Notes: generated by a model from the letters alone, not told the origin. A DNA stretch of 64,000 nt from Lepas anatifera (GCA_034440635.1 JAOTON010001526.1:398501-462500); one strand, 5' to 3'. Counted from the stretch's first letter, positions 33,361 through 59,258 are shown. Program-made: numbers and translations.

Positions 33361-36300
33361 ACCAAAATAATCATAGGCGATCGTTATATACTTTCTCCTC
33401 AAGTCTAATCGTTATATACTCTCCACACCTAAGCTAACATTGCAGTGCAAAGAAAAGGGACTTATCAGATCCATTTTATTGCGATATCCATTTTTCTTTG
33501 CAGGGCGGAACGTGTGTTTTACACGGATGCAAATTTCGCCAACAGCCGGATCTATACAAGAGCGTATGCCAAAATAAAGGATTCCCCCAATTATATAACG
33601 TAATTTGCATATGCAGCGTTCCCAGACTGTGTGTTTGCTATTTGAATTTAAGCACTCATCAGCCATTGCCTGAAAGATGCATGACAACGAATTTTGGGCA
33701 TTGAATACTTGAAGTTGGTTTCAGATTCAGTCTCTTTTGGGATTTAGGCCCCTCTCTCCACTTTGCACGAACACAATATCAGGTCCATTCTACATGGAAT
33801 CCCTTGCCTGGAGGGATTCTACATAAAATCACGTCCACATGTCTTATAATGCATATTATAATTCGGCATACGAGTATACATGACAATCACGAATGGCATG
33901 TTGTCCACTTCTTTATTGTCGTCTGGGGAATATCTGGGCTTTTCTTTTTAAATTCAGTTGACTTGTTTTGAGTTCCTTGTTTTTTCATCTTAGTAGTTTC
34001 CATGTAATTCCATGTATCATCATTATTCAATGTTTGCCTCCTTTTCTTGACATGTCCCATAATTTGTTTTTACTGATCACATCATGCTTGTTTTTCAAGT
34101 TTTGAGCTGTTTCCACTACTTCTGGAAAAAAACATTGTTTTGTTTCCTTTTTGCTTGATTTCTGCTAAAAAGTTTTATTGTTCCCCTTCTTTATCATTAC
34201 CTACATCGATAGGATCGATTAGATCGATAGAATCTATCGATCGATAGAATTAGTACATAAGCAGTCCTTCCATATGATGAGAAATAAGAAAGCACGATGG
34301 TAGAGCACCGCAATTGTGATAGTTCCAGTCTATCCTATATCATTTTCCATTGTTTTCTACATAACCCACAATCACAAGCAGTACAATACCCAAAGGTGTA
34401 GACATCATATGTTTCATACATCAATACATCAATCTCCAAGGAGCTTAGGGTGCATGTAAAGGAGTAATTATTGTTTGCCATAGAAAAGAAAAATGTTATC
34501 TTCAATATGTTAGCAATGAGAGATGCCTTTTTCCTTTACATGTGTGAATATGCCTCACTACAATCTCACAAAAAAACAACTCTTTGAACACAATCTTAAT
34601 AAGAAAGCAGAAGAAGCATTGCAGCCTTTTACAAGACTGTGGAAGATGTGGTAGTGGCACATATGACAAGTGACATGGCATGACAATTATCACAGGTGGA
34701 AAATGGGACCAATAAAGCATCCACACATTTATCTGGTCTGGTTCATTCTGGTTCATTCATCTGGCATGCTGCCAGTAATCATAGCACATTGGTTAAAACA
34801 CAATAGAAAATACAGAAACTTACATAGGAATAATAATACAGGAACAGTCTCTGTTACTGAATGCCTAATATTCTTATGAAGTCCTTTCCATAAGTTCTTT
34901 TTTAAAAGAGCTACAAACAAACTCAACTATTTACCTGAAAGTATCATATTTGCACCCATCACCAATGTGCTCAAAGCAAGGCTGGTCAAACATAATGCCC
35001 CAGCCTAGACCTTACCATGGTATGGACATTCCAAAAAGACTGCATCTAAACCAAGACAAGAACTTCCTAACACTAACTTCTCATGATACTTTACTCAATT
35101 ATGAACTCACCAATACTAACCTTACTGATACTTCACACAGTTATCATGTTTTCAGATGGACTAGCATTGGTCCAGATTCTAAGCTTAGGTCAAAGGCAGA
35201 GGATTTACAGGGCAGAGCTAGATCATGTTTGATCTTGATCTAGCAAACCCGCTCAGACATTCAACACCCATTGCCAGCATCCAAGCATTTCCCGAAGCTT
35301 AGTCTTTTTGATATATACATAGCTATTCATACTTCCGGGTTCCTTGCACAATGAATAATACAAATGCTAATTTTCAAGGATGGTAGCATAGTATGACTTC
35401 TTATAGTACGCATGATTTATGGGGCACACCCCTAGTTCTTATCACTGCTTCCAATTCCTCTAGCTTTGAAATAGTAAATGCCTTTCTCACTTATCTTAAA
35501 GATGATTGGGATTTTGAGGCCACTGAAGTATTGCAGGCTCATGTTCCACAAGCTCTCATGAAAAGCAAGCTTAGTTCAGGTATTCTCCTGAGTGAAATAC
35601 CTAAGATAGATTTACTCTGAGACTCTGAGGGCCCTTATGTCTTGGGAAAACGCTTTACAAACACTAATATTACAATCAGTTGAGCGTATTATGTTATCCT
35701 AGTGCCCTCCATTCCTACAAGCCTTTTTAAGAACTCTAGCCAAGCAAGGAACCCAGAAGATGAGTCTTGGATGGAAGAATCATAGCATGCTCCTGTGGCT
35801 TAGCTTCCATTACAAATTAGTGATCCTTAGCAAACTTTTGCCATTGAAACTAAGCCATTAAATGGTCTCAGCTTCAGCATATTACTCATTACTCATAAGT
35901 ATTCATATACAAAAACTAGGAAACAATCATGTACACACAAAGACAATGATAACTCATACACCTGGGCCCAACATAATATAATCCTCAAATCACAGCACAG
36001 TTTGAATCAATAGCACAGGGTGTAGTGCGCCACATTCGCAACAGTGGCGTAATCTTTCATTCACAATCAAAAACTAGCTTATTGCAAATTCCACGGAGCT
36101 TTAAGCCTTGGAAACAGCATGAAACGAAGCAAAATAAGTCACAGAACAAAAACCACATAGTAACCTACTGCCTGAAGAAGAAAAATCCAGTCACTTCCAT
36201 CACGTAAATACCGAGAGGTTCGAATAACACCCAACCTCCACTTTACCCAGTTTCAGACGACTCGACGGTCCAGAAGCAACGCTCTGAACTCAGAAACACA

Positions 36301-38100
36301 CCGAAAAACAAATACTCTATTTCTAAACGTTTGTACTTACCCCTTCTAGAATTTTTAGCTTTTACGATCAGGCGGCATGTGCAGGGCGACACCACAGTTA
36401 TGGCGGACGCTTCGCACACTGCCACCTGGCGGGATGAAAATATTCTTTACACGTCCCGCGTGTAACTCTCAATTCTCCTGTTAGGTGGCAGCACTTACTA
36501 GAGTAAAATCTTCTGAATATCGTTGACGGCGGCATCTCTTGATGAAATAAGAAACTAATTTCAAGGACTCACTGGCCCCGCCCCCTTTCAGCTGACGAGA
36601 TGGTACAAATTTGACGCACTTTGGACAATGGTGAAAGATATTTGTGCATTGCCGTTTGTATATTGGATAATAATACGTAGGCACTTGATTGATTTGGTCG
36701 GTTGATGTGTGGGTTGCTGGTTTCAGTGGATTGTGCTGTGAAGTCAAAGGTATACTGGGTGTAGTATATAGAAATTGAGCGTTGTTTTTCTCTGGTGTTG
36801 TTTGATACTTCCTTTGGGAGTTGATGACCGTTTTCAGTCGCCTGAAAACGAAAGGCAAAGTAAAAGTTGAGGACCTATAAAACGCCCAGTCTTTAGAACG
36901 CTCAAGCCGTGGCAGGCTTCTCGACGAGTTGTTTGGGGCAGCTCAAATCCTGGCCCAAATGGGGCATAAGTTTGGTTGCTGGGGCACTTTTATTTTCACT
37001 GGAAGGCCACTAAAAACAATAATTACGATTTATGTTCTCTACTTTTTCTTTTCCATGCTTCCATGTCAATGTGGGCCTGGATATGCCAGTGCTGTCCGAA
37101 GTGTCAGTTTCTATTTCAAGGTTTCCTTGCTTGTCCCAAAGATGGGAAAATACTACCCCAAACTGGTAGATCTGCCCCTAGGCTGCCCCAACAAGATCTT
37201 GGTGGAAGCTGCCTCCTGCAGACTGGAGAAGTGCTGATGGTGATCTGGAGGCCTCTGAATCCTCACACATATATTATTATTAATACTGATGAGGAGAAAG
37301 TCAGGTCCTGTTTCATAATACTGTAGGCAACTTGTGTAGAGGCTGCATAATACAGAATAGCAAACATTTCTATTGTTGGCTTAGTTTCCATGGGCAAAAT
37401 GTGATCCAGATGAGACTGCCAATCAGGATAATAATGGAGTCATTGACTCCTTGAGGTGTTATTTTACCATTTTATCACAGATTGCCCTAAAGTGCTGGGG
37501 AAATAGCCCTTGATGGAGTGGATTGCAAGCAAGCATGGCTTTTTATTAGGCGTTTTGTGCATAGCACCTTTGCCCGCCTCTAAAGGAGTGTGTGGGAGAA
37601 TTTTAGAATTTTGTGTGAGGGTAAGCTACGTTAGTCTGTTAAAGCAATGGGGTTATTTCAAGTAATGGGTTGCAAGATATTTTAGCTTGCAAATGGACGT
37701 CGTGGCAATGGCATAGCCATGCCAGGAGGTCTTTAATAAGTTTAGACCGGATGCAAGGTTATTTCTGTGGTTGAATACCTTAATTTTGAGTTTGAAATTT
37801 AGAGTTTGGAATTTAGAATTTGGAGTGGATTGGCAGTCTGATATAGATAACAATTTGACCATGGAATATAGGTCACTGATCCCCCACTTGCTTTCTTTGG
37901 CCAACAACTTGCAAAGTTTTTCCAGTTTAAAATACTCTGCACTGGCATAAAGCCTAGAAAATTGAAGATCATTTTTCATAAAGGTTGCTAATTAATCTAC
38001 AATGAGTAGGTATGTAAAACACACCTGAAAACATAAATGTGTTAAATATCTCTGTTCAGATCTGATAACAGCATTTGTATGGTGCTCTGCTTGATATTTG
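33361..38100. other. Long AT-rich stretch with no supportable gene
   Basis: About 4.7 kb without a recognisable frame or splice-paired exon. A GATCGAT-rich short palindromic cluster lies at 34200-34250. A possible promoter or first exon at 36340-36600 is listed separately. Confidence 0.5.
36340..36600. promoter_or_regulatory. Possible promoter and first exon, minus strand
   Basis: This is a GC-richer island in AT-rich DNA. On the minus strand an exon-like piece ends at a consensus donor (AGAAGGG|GTAAGTAC, near 36340). Near 36575 there is a CCCCGCCCCC box. ATGGCGGAC, similar to a YY1-type initiator, lies at about 36401 on the + strand. It could hold the untranslated first exon of the zinc-finger gene, whose coding start (29853) is preceded by an acceptor. 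Nothing proves the link. Confidence 0.28.
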
Positions 38101-38104
38101 CCCT

Positions 38105-38260
38105 TCAACCTGAGCAAATGTGGAGTGCTTCATTTAGGCAAAAGTAACCAGGAGCATGTATGTTTCAATGGAGGACTGCAGAATGCATACAATGGAGATT
38201 GAGAAAGATTTGGGAGTCTTAAAGGACAGAGAATGGAAACTCAGACATCAAACACCCTCA
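38105..38260 (+). mobile_element. Fragment of an L2/CR1-clade LINE reverse transcriptase
   Basis: The + strand reads FNLSKCGVLHLGKSNQEHVC, then a frame break, then EKDLGVLKDREWKLRHQ. This matches the conserved block downstream of the YADD motif in L2/CR1-type LINEs (N-x-x-KC-x-V-x-H-x-G, then EKDLGV). The flanks are too decayed to define the ends. Confidence 0.6.
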
Positions 38261-39804
38261 GGAGCCTCTGAGTTGCCTGCTGAGTTAGTATAACTGTATT
38301 ATTGGCTAGTTATAGGAATAGGCATCTATCTCTTTTTCACCACTGGTCAAGATCGACATTTAGAACCAGTCAAGATAGCCATATCCAGAAGAGCCCTTGG
38401 TGAAAAGATGAGAGGGTATTCAGTGAAATAGCTCTGCAATGAACAACCTTTCACAATCAGCAAGGTTTTAAACTGGGAGTTGTGCTGTGATCTCAATAAA
38501 AAAGCCCCAATCAGTAGGCGCTAAGCAATGCATTTTTTTCTATCTGATGGTGATCAGGTGTTAAAAGGCACCCCGCATAATGGCTGCAAGTCTCATAGAG
38601 GCGCCAAACTGTTCCCTAATAAGAAGGGCATACCTGGTGTGAAGGTATCTGGCAGGAAAACTTGTAAGACCCTAGTCCACTGAGTCCCCCAGTGGGTGAG
38701 GCCCTTGATCAGCAGAGCTGCCCACCTGCAACTCCTGTAGCTATGAGGGCTCAAAATCAATAGGCACCTACTCTGTAGAGTTGACTTGACAGTTTCAGTA
38801 AGTCCTACTCTCTCAGGCAGCGGGAATGAGGGCTATACATAAGTGTGGCCCGAGTTGGCACACTTCTTCTAGATAACTGTCCAGCCAGAAAGCTGACCAG
38901 GCTCGGAAACCGTACATGTTTATTAGTTGCCGACAACGAGAAAAGGAACGCACAAGCCGAAACTGAGCGCGCCATCCTATTGTGAGGTCATGTTCTGCAC
39001 AATTGAGGCTGGGGGCGAAGCAAGGGATTGACTGACAAGGGTTATAGTCGAGTGGATTAGGATTGGGGTCAGGGGAACGTTGGCAGGGAGTCCTGACCGG
39101 CAAGACCGATGCTGTCACCCGGCGGGCCCGGGGCACCACAGTGGTCTCCGGAGCCATCGCCCTCATGGCAGGACCACGGCGTGGAGCGAGACGCTATCGG
39201 GGCGTTGTAGGGGGCGCAAACAGCGCAGTGCAGGGGGCGCAAACAGCGCAGTGCAGGAAGCGCAACCGGTGCAACGTAAGGGGTGCATCTGCGTAGTGCA
39301 GGGGGCGCGACGACGCATCCAGACCTCCAGGGGGCGTGTCACTGACCGGCGAGACCGGACGGAGCAGTTTTGGGATGTGGGGGGTAGATATGAAAGAGGG
39401 ATTTTTATTTCGGGATAAGGAAATGGCAAGCGACCAGCATTAGGTATGTGGAGTGGCTTAGTGTGAACAATGGCATTGGTGAGATCAGTGGTAGTATCAA
39501 CCGTCAAAGGAAAATAGTTTTCATCGGGCTTTCGAGGCTGGCCGGAGACGGCTTGCACTTAAACATTGAAGGAAGTTAAACAAAAGGTAGGTCAGTTAAA
39601 TCGGCCATGTTTTTTGGCCACCTCTTTAAGTCAGAGGAGGGTTGTAAAATATCCCTCACCAGGGAGAAGACTAGCATGCTATGCTTCAAAGTTATGGCCA
39701 CGTACCTAATTCTGTTTGGTAATCCCACACAGTGGCCTAGCCAAGACTCGGACAATTGAGGGTCCGACGATTGTCGGGGGCACGTTAGGAACCAGGGCCT
39801 CTCC
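38261..39804. other. Stretch without a gene, with a short GC-rich tandem repeat
   Basis: At 39205-39312 a 23-bp phrase (GGGGGCGCAAACAGCGCAGT) occurs about four times with increasing divergence. Frames on both strands at 39063-39558 overlap this repeat and are not credible genes. Confidence 0.45.
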
Positions 39805-39810
39805 CTTATG

Positions 39811-42800
39811 GGGCGTTCCAGCACAGATCAACCAGGCCCCTACATAGCATAGTCTCGGATTTCGTTCCAATTTCGTCTACTGGGTTGTCAGGATCGTGGA
39901 ATCCTGATCTGAGATTATTTCTTTCCTGAGACATATGGTTTCGGAGTTGCAACTTGAAGAAAATCGTGAAAATCGCCGATTTCGTCAAAACATGGTGATA
40001 TACAACGATTATTTGCAGCCTTAGCTTTAATTTCTTAGCTTTAAAAGGCAGGGGTTTAGATTGAGCATGTAACAGCTAAGGTTGAAGAATCTCGTTTTTT
40101 AATCGAAATTTTCAAAATTTTTAGAAATGTTTTGACCACTTTTCCAATGATTTTTTCAACGTGTGGCGAGTATTTCACGTTAAATGTATTCATAGGAAAA
40201 ATGCGCACCCATATTTCTTCTGTTTAGTGTGGTCAATAATTTTTTTGCGTTCTATACTTTATCAATGTATGATTAGCTATAGAATGATGCCATGCGCGCA
40301 AAAATCGGCCGCCCGGCGCGCCCGGCCATCGTCGGCGCAGCCGCCGGTACGTGGGCACGGGCAGTAGATTAACTCGTGAACGTATAAACTCTCTCAATCA
40401 TGATGAAATGTGGGAAACAAAAGCATAAATTCACGTGTTTAACAAAAGGGTAAAATCAATGCAATTTTAATTCGGTTAGAGGGTGTACGACTCGCCATAT
40501 CTTACTGTTGCCCATGAAATCGATTACGGATTTGAGTCATCTATTTGGATTTTGAAAATGAAGAGACCTGTGCATTTGTGCAAGCTTGGTCTGTTTTGCG
40601 TGTTGAAACGACATCGTATCCAACACGGATGAACCCTGGCCGCAGTTGTGCGGTCTCCACCCCGGTTCGTGCGCCAGTGCCTTTATGACGCGCCCGAGGT
40701 GTCAGATGTCCAGTGCGCAGCTCATGAAGCTGGGAGCACATCCTTCACAGTTAGTATGATATTGTTACTGGGGCAGTTGGGTGTCAAATGGAGATAAGGC
40801 ATGGCTTCAAGGTGGCTACTTCGTCTCAGACGCCAGTTTTCTGCTGTCGGTGTTGGGTGTTCAAACTTTTGTGCGACAAAGGAGTGGTAGAATGCCACGG
40901 GATAAAAGGACTTATTGTGCTGACTAGAGTATTTACTTTTTTCTAGATTCCTGGTCCCGGCGCTAGTCCCGGCGTCGGCAGGCCTCGACTGGTCCCGGCA
41001 AGACCCAACGGTCCTGGCATTGGTCCCGGCGAAAAAGTCAGGTTAATAGGAACAAATTTGTACCCTTGTCTGATACGTTTCAACCAGTGACTTCGAGTTT
41101 CTATTTCAGCCATGACTTATGTGTAATTGTGTTATTTCATTTCATTTTCGAATGGAGCTTATTACAATTAAATTAGGGCTCGTATTGCCCGTGCCGTTAA
41201 CCCACCCAAAACCCCCTGGATCGAGAAGAGATCTCCAGCTCTGGCCATGGTATACATCACTTTTTGGCCCGTCAACCCCCTCCCCAGTGACGTCATTTAT
41301 GAACAGCCCATACAGGCTTAAGTAAGACAATGTGTGTGTGTATGTGTAGTTAGCCAGGTTATTTACTCGTCAAATGCTAAGGGAAAACTAATTCAATTGG
41401 TTAAAGTTAACTAATCTCAATCTGATACGGACCCCAAGAAACACAGGTCCTAGTTAATATTACTACGTTCTCCAATCCTCAGAGGTCCCGGCACGGTCCG
41501 GTACAGACCCAGTTGATCCCGGCAAAGTCCCGGTCGAGCCCAGCATCCGGCCCCGGCTCAGGGACACCGGTAGTGCTGTAGTAGTGCTTTATTGAGGTCT
41601 CCATTACGTGGCTTTTCAGTCCTCGCGTCAAATACAGGGTACAAAGGAGCAGAACACAGTAAAAGTCAAACGAACAAGGCATCTAAAAAGCAGACAGCTA
41701 AAAACGCTAAAAAACACACATTCCTACCATCGTCCCACAGTGCGAGTCAACCTGCTCTTATTTTGCTATTCCATGAGCTAACTGCCCGGAAACGAAAACC
41801 TCGTCTGGCCGCCTCCGTTCTTACTCTGGGCAGCTCGAGCATGCCCGCCTCTGCTCCCCGCGTGGTCCTTCTTGACACGTAAGAGCGATGCACCATGCTC
41901 TCGGCCAGCAAGGGTGGGACAGATCTGCTTAACAGCCTTCTCACCATGGCTACATCACGCTCCTCCAACATGTCATCAAACCTCATCCATCCCAGTGCCT
42001 CCAAGGTAGACGATACGTGTTCGCGGCGGTGCAACCCAGAAACAATGCGCGCTCCAAAATTAATGAATTTTTGAATTGTGTTTTTCTGGGTGGTGTTGCA
42101 TCCTCCCCAAACAGGAAGACAATACTGAATATGGGTAAAGACCAGTGACTGAATTAGGGGCTGTTTTGTTTCGCAGGAAATTGTATGCTTTAATTTCGAA
42201 AGTCCAATGAGTATGCTGTAACACCGACGGGTCACTTGCGATATTTGTTTCTCCCATGAAAGGGCGGAATCCAAGTAAATTCCAAGGATTTTTGCAAATG
42301 GCGTTGGTTTGATTGTGTTCGTGCCAAAATTTACCGCAGTCTTCTCCCATTTTTAGACGCAGAGGCTTAATCACTAGAAACTCACTTTTGGTAGGGTTAA
42401 TTTTGAGGCGGTTTTGAGTGAACCAGCTGAGGGCTGTTCCAAGTGTCCGCTCGACGCGTTGTTTAAGAATAATTAGGTCTTCAGGGTCTTCGGAATCCAA
42501 AAACTGAACATCATCGGCGTAGATGACTTGTTTTCCGTAAGGCAAGTGAGTTGTGAGGTCGTTTGAGAATATAAAAAATAACTTTGGGCCAAGCAAGGAT
42601 CCTTGGATTACACCGTGAGTCACATCGGCTTCAGTACCGTGAGTACACCGGGACCAAAAATAGAACCTCTGGTACTGACCCCGTCGAGTGTTCTCCGCAA
42701 AAGACGCCTCCTTACAAGACAGAGTACATTTAAATCCGGAAAACGTCACTATTGCTCAAGAAGAGCCAGACAGCAACCGGAAGCAGTTACTGAAGAGCTG

Positions 42801-43980
42801 CTCGCTGCGGAGACACAATCATCATCGACTGACTCACTGGGCGCTCCAACAGTTCCAGCCGAAGTCGATGTTTCCCATTTATTGCCGCTGCTGGACGGGA
42901 CTACCGTCAGAACAGATAGGCTTTTGGTTGAACTGATCCTTTGAAGTTGGTTTATTCTTCGCTGTGTGCTTTCAATTTCTTATTACCGTTGTGAACCAAA
43001 GTAGGTCTTTTTCATGCCTCAATAGAAATTAAAACTGTTTTGACATTGATTCGGCCTCCTCTGCCTCCTCTGCTGGTGAACCGAACCAAATACCACTAAA
43101 TCTAATAAACTACTGTCATAACACGGCTCTTTAACTACGAATTCGCTTCCACCCAAGACCTGAATAATGTTGATTCCACCTTGCTTCAAAACACATGCCT
43201 TATAACGTATGTGGCTTACGTTCTTTACTCTTAATGAAGCTTTACTGAAGCTGAAAACAAAATATGAAAGAAATAAGAAGAAAGTCTAGAAAATATTTTT
43301 TGTCAACGGCACACCCTTACCTTATGAAAATTTCCACAATACCAAGTGCTTATGTAGATTCTTGTTTCCCTCGCAACAAACTTCTAACCCATAGTCTCCG
43401 CTGAGCACCACACGCGTGCTTATCGTCGGTTGGCCGAAGTGCCAGTTGGCTATCGGTGGGGCGCGCCGGGTGGCCGATTTTCGCGCGCATGGCGTTAGCC
43501 TTTGGCTGATTAGACATCGATAGATTCAAGAACGCAAAATTTAATTGATGGCATTAAAAAGCACAGATACAGGGAATATTTTTTCAGTAGGTCATTTTAA
43601 GGTGAATCACTGCTCACATCTAAAAAATTGCTTCAAAAATTGAATACAAATTTTCGAAAACTTAAAAATAATTATTTTTGAAAAACTAAATTCTCGAAGC
43701 TGGCTAATCTAATTTTTAATACAATCCCGTTTGACATCAGCATCCAAAACGAAGGACTAAACAGAAAATAATGATTGTATGCAGCCATGTTTTGCTAAAA
43801 ACATGGATTTTCACGACTTTCAGCAAGCTGTAACTCCGAAACCCTTATTTTAAGGAAATAAATATTCTCAAATCTGAATTCTACGCCTCTGATAACCCTG
43901 TGTACGAAGTTAGAACCAAATCTGAGACTATGCTATGTACAATCCAGCTTGTGCCTGGTTGATTTGTCCTGGAACGGCCC
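39811..43980. mobile_element. 4.2 kb element with ~530-bp terminal inverted repeats
   Basis: The segment 39811-40345 is repeated in inverse complement at about 43440-43980, with the outermost bases GGGCGTTCCAG and (complement) GGGCCGTTCCAG. The flanks are CTTATG on both sides (39805-39810 and 43981-43986), consistent with a 6-bp target duplication. The inside holds a LINE reverse-transcriptase fragment and GTCCCGGC-rich repeats but no transposase. It may be a non-autonomous DNA transposon that trapped other sequence. Arm identity is only moderate, so it is old. Confidence 0.65.
41747..42749 (-). pseudogene. LINE (Jockey/CR1-like) reverse transcriptase fragment
   Basis: The minus strand encodes the palm and thumb of a non-LTR reverse transcriptase. 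Visible motifs are THGVIQGSLLGPKLFFIFSN, the catalytic VIYADDVQF, and WFTQNRLKINPTKSEFLVIK. After a frame shift near 42290-42350 the second frame follows: LGIYLDSALSWEKQISQVTR and LKHTISCETKQPLIQSLVFT with PVWGG. The endonuclease and upstream fingers are missing (5' truncation). Together with the shift this makes it dead. It lies inside the 39811-43980 inverted-repeat element. Confidence 0.85.
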
Positions 43981-43986
43981 CTTATG

Positions 43987-44817
43987 TTCTTTTATTCCTT
44001 CTTTATTTTAGAACTGGATGATGGGAGGACATGTGGTGGCGAGGAGGCCAAAAGAAAGTGTAGACCAGACAATGAGGAGGGTAGGGCACACTGAGTATCT
44101 CACACTCGAGCACCAATGGGGAGGGAGGACTTGCCGCTTGTAACCCCGGGTCGTATTTTAAAGATAAAATATACCTTTTCAAGGGGTCTTGACGATCGTC
44201 TGCAACGGCCAGTTTCTAATGGAGAGCAAGTCTAAAGTTTGCACGAAAAGGGCATTGTTTCCCAGTCGGCGAAAATTCGGAGGGCTCGAGACCAATGGCG
44301 GGAGCTGAGGACCAAAAATAGTCCCCAGTTCGTGCACAAAAATGTACTGGTATGTGCTTGCGGTCGCTGATAATTCGCTATAAAGCTGTGAAATGCCCGT
44401 ACATGAAACGGGTTTACTGTGCCAACTTGCTGCACAATGTGGGGTGGTTTGGTGGAAAACCTTCGTCTTATGTGGAATTATTTCCACGTCTTACCTTAAG
44501 ATTATTCCCTATTTACATATTTAGATCCAGCGATTCATTACGATCATGGTGATATAAAATTTTCATGGTCGAAAAATACCAGACCACAAATAATGCTCGA
44601 AACGGGTTTTATGTTCTCCTGAACAGTTTGTGTTTGGTCAAATCCCTGAGACACAGCTTTCTGGTTTCGACGACAGTGTTCTGCTTTCTCGCATTGTGTT
44701 CCAATTCTGGACAATGTGCTAGCTTCTATGTGTGTATGCTTGTAAGACGAAGTTCAAAAGAAGCAGTAGAAAAACACGTTTTAGCATAGTCCTCACTAAC
44801 AAGGCTCTCTTTTTCAG
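43987..44817. other. Stretch upstream of the copine coding start
   Basis: No gene is supportable. The copine coding exon begins with an acceptor, so at least one untranslated exon and the promoter are further upstream, possibly in this stretch or beyond. Confidence 0.45.
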
Positions 44818-44844
44818 ATAGTGATCTGAGGCCGAGGCAGGACC

Positions 44845-57284
<12,440 letters not shown>

Positions 57285-57290
57285 TTTATT
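57285..57290 (-). terminator. Alp: Poly(A) signal of the alkaline phosphatase gene
   Basis: AATAAA on the minus strand, about 250 bases after the stop codon and in the right orientation. Confidence 0.5.
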
Positions 57291-57540
57291 AGCACGAATG
57301 GAACTAAGGCAAAAGTTACTGTAACTGAAGAATACCGTGTGACACCTTGTCAGGCTATGTTAACCACACTCGCGTGCCAACACACGTTATCCAGACAAAG
57401 GCAAAAAACATATTTCCAAAGCAACGAAACACACTAACTCCCGTGAAAACCTTGAAATGCAAAATTCAAAAGCAGGTGCTGAGACGTGATGAAACGTATG
57501 GCGGAAGCTTGATTAATATTCACTTGGCGACGATCGTATT

Positions 57541-59197
57541 CTACTCGTCACAGACGGTAGCGTAGTCTCCCTGGCACAGGGCCCAGTTGATGACGTGGTG
57601 GATGTAGTTCTCCTCCAGACTACCTCGCAGCAAGTGGGCGCCGGGACCACGGGCGAAGATGCCGACGTCATCTCCGCCGTGGGTCTCCTTGGGCAGGTAG
57701 ATGCCGGCCACCTGCTTGTAGTGCGGGTCGCGCCACTCGGCATCGGGGCCCTCATCCATCAGACCAGCGCGCTTGGCAACGTACTGCTCCTTGGTGCGAG
57801 AGCCTCCGGGTCCGTTCTGGTATGACAGGATGGGATAGGGCAGACTGGGAGGCGGACCACCCTTCTGCATACCACCAGCCAGGAAGGAGGCAGGACCGAA
57901 CATGTCCAGCTCACGCTGCGGGTATCCGTTGATGATGAAGGTATGGGCGTGGTCGGACGAGACCACGATGAGGGTGTCCTCGATGTCGGTGTGATCGACG
58001 GCGTACTGTACAACCTCCTCCAGCTCGATGGTTTCGTCGATAGCTGTATAGGCGTTGCCGTAGTGATGGCCATGGTCGATCTTGGCACCCTCCACGAACA
58101 GGACGAAGCCATTAGGTCCACGCTTCAGGATCTCCAGAGCCTTCTTCACCATCTCGGTGAGGTTGACATCGTCAGCAGTCTGGAAGGCGCGGTACTGCAT
58201 ATGGCTGCGGCTGAACAGACCCAGCACGTAGTCGGCAGAGGTGGCGTCGAAGCTATTCAGCTCATCCTTGGTGGTCAGGTAGGCGTAGCTGCGTCCAAGA
58301 GAAGCCTGCTTGTCCTTCCACTCCTGGATCAGGTCACGGCCATCCAGGCGGGAGCCGCCCTCAACCTCCTTCGGTGTGAACTTACCCCAGCCGCCTCCGA
58401 AGGCGACGTTGATGTCGATGCCCTCACGCTCGACAAACTGGGTGGACAGATCCTTCATGGTAGTCTTGCAAGAATCCTTGACGGGACCGGTCATCCAGGC
58501 CATAGCCTCGAAATCACTATCCGACTCCCAGGTACGGTAGGCAGTGTGGCCGAAGGTAGCAGCGGGCGATGCATGTGTGATACGGGCGGTGGACACCAGA
58601 CCGGCCCACTTACCAGCCTCCACTCCGTAACGGAGGATCGACTTGGGCGAGGAGTTCTCGTTGACAGCATCACAGTTCCAGATGAGGACGGAGCAGTCGA
58701 CACCGACCGTCAGGAAGTTGCCCTTGGCGCCGGTCAGGTAGGCGGTGGCGGTGGAGGCAGAGTCGGCCGTCCAGCGGTCGCAGTTGTATGTCTTGGACAG
58801 GCCAGTGTAAGGGGAACTTCTCCCAGGACAGCATGGTGTGCTCGGGAACATCGGCGCCATGGTGCAGACCCTTCTGCTTGCGAGCAGCAGCCAGGGTGTG
58901 GATGGACATACCGTCACCGATGAAGAGGATGGCGTTCTTGGCCTGTTTGTGGTAGACCTTATCCTGCAGCTTCTCGGCGATGATCTCCTGGGCCATGTTC
59001 TTCCAGAAGGTCGAGTCCAGAGACTTACCAGAGCGGGAGAGAGAGGCGCCGTTTCCGAGTCCCATCTTCTCTTGCACCTCCTGGTAAGAGGAGCCCCACA
59101 TCTCGTGCATCTGCAGCTCGTCCTCATCCTCCACCCTGGAGTCCAGGGGCACGGAGGCAGCGAGGGCGATCAGGCAGGCGGCCACCAAAAGTTTCAT
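57541..59197 (-). CDS. Alp: Alkaline phosphatase, secreted, single exon, with one frame break
   Basis: This zinc/magnesium metalloenzyme hydrolyses phosphate monoesters at the cell surface or outside the cell. The frame starts MKLLVAACLIALAASVPLDS (signal peptide). It shows AILFIGDGMSIHTLAAARKQ (first metal site, residues ~89-108), the nucleophile motif DSASTATAYLTGAK, FVEGAKIDHGHHYGNAYTAI, VVSSDHAHTF, and ETHGGDDVGIFARGPGAHLL. It ends ALCQGDYATVCDE without the hydrophobic tail used for a GPI anchor, so a soluble product is likely. All metal and catalytic motifs are present. Near 58808-58814 one extra base (in the run after SWEKFP) splits the gene into two overlapping frames; without it the gene would have ~551 codons. 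There is no intron, which is unusual for animal ALPs and suggests retrogene origin. The + strand frame at 57943-58923 is its shadow. Confidence 0.9.
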
Positions 59198-59258
59198 GGT
59201 TGGTTTTTGGTCGGCTGACGGTGGTCAGACGAGGATGCTCTGGCTCTCGATGGCTGGC

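Noticed and set aside
57943..58923. 326-codon + strand frame over the alkaline phosphatase
   Set aside because: Antisense shadow of a strongly codon-biased gene.
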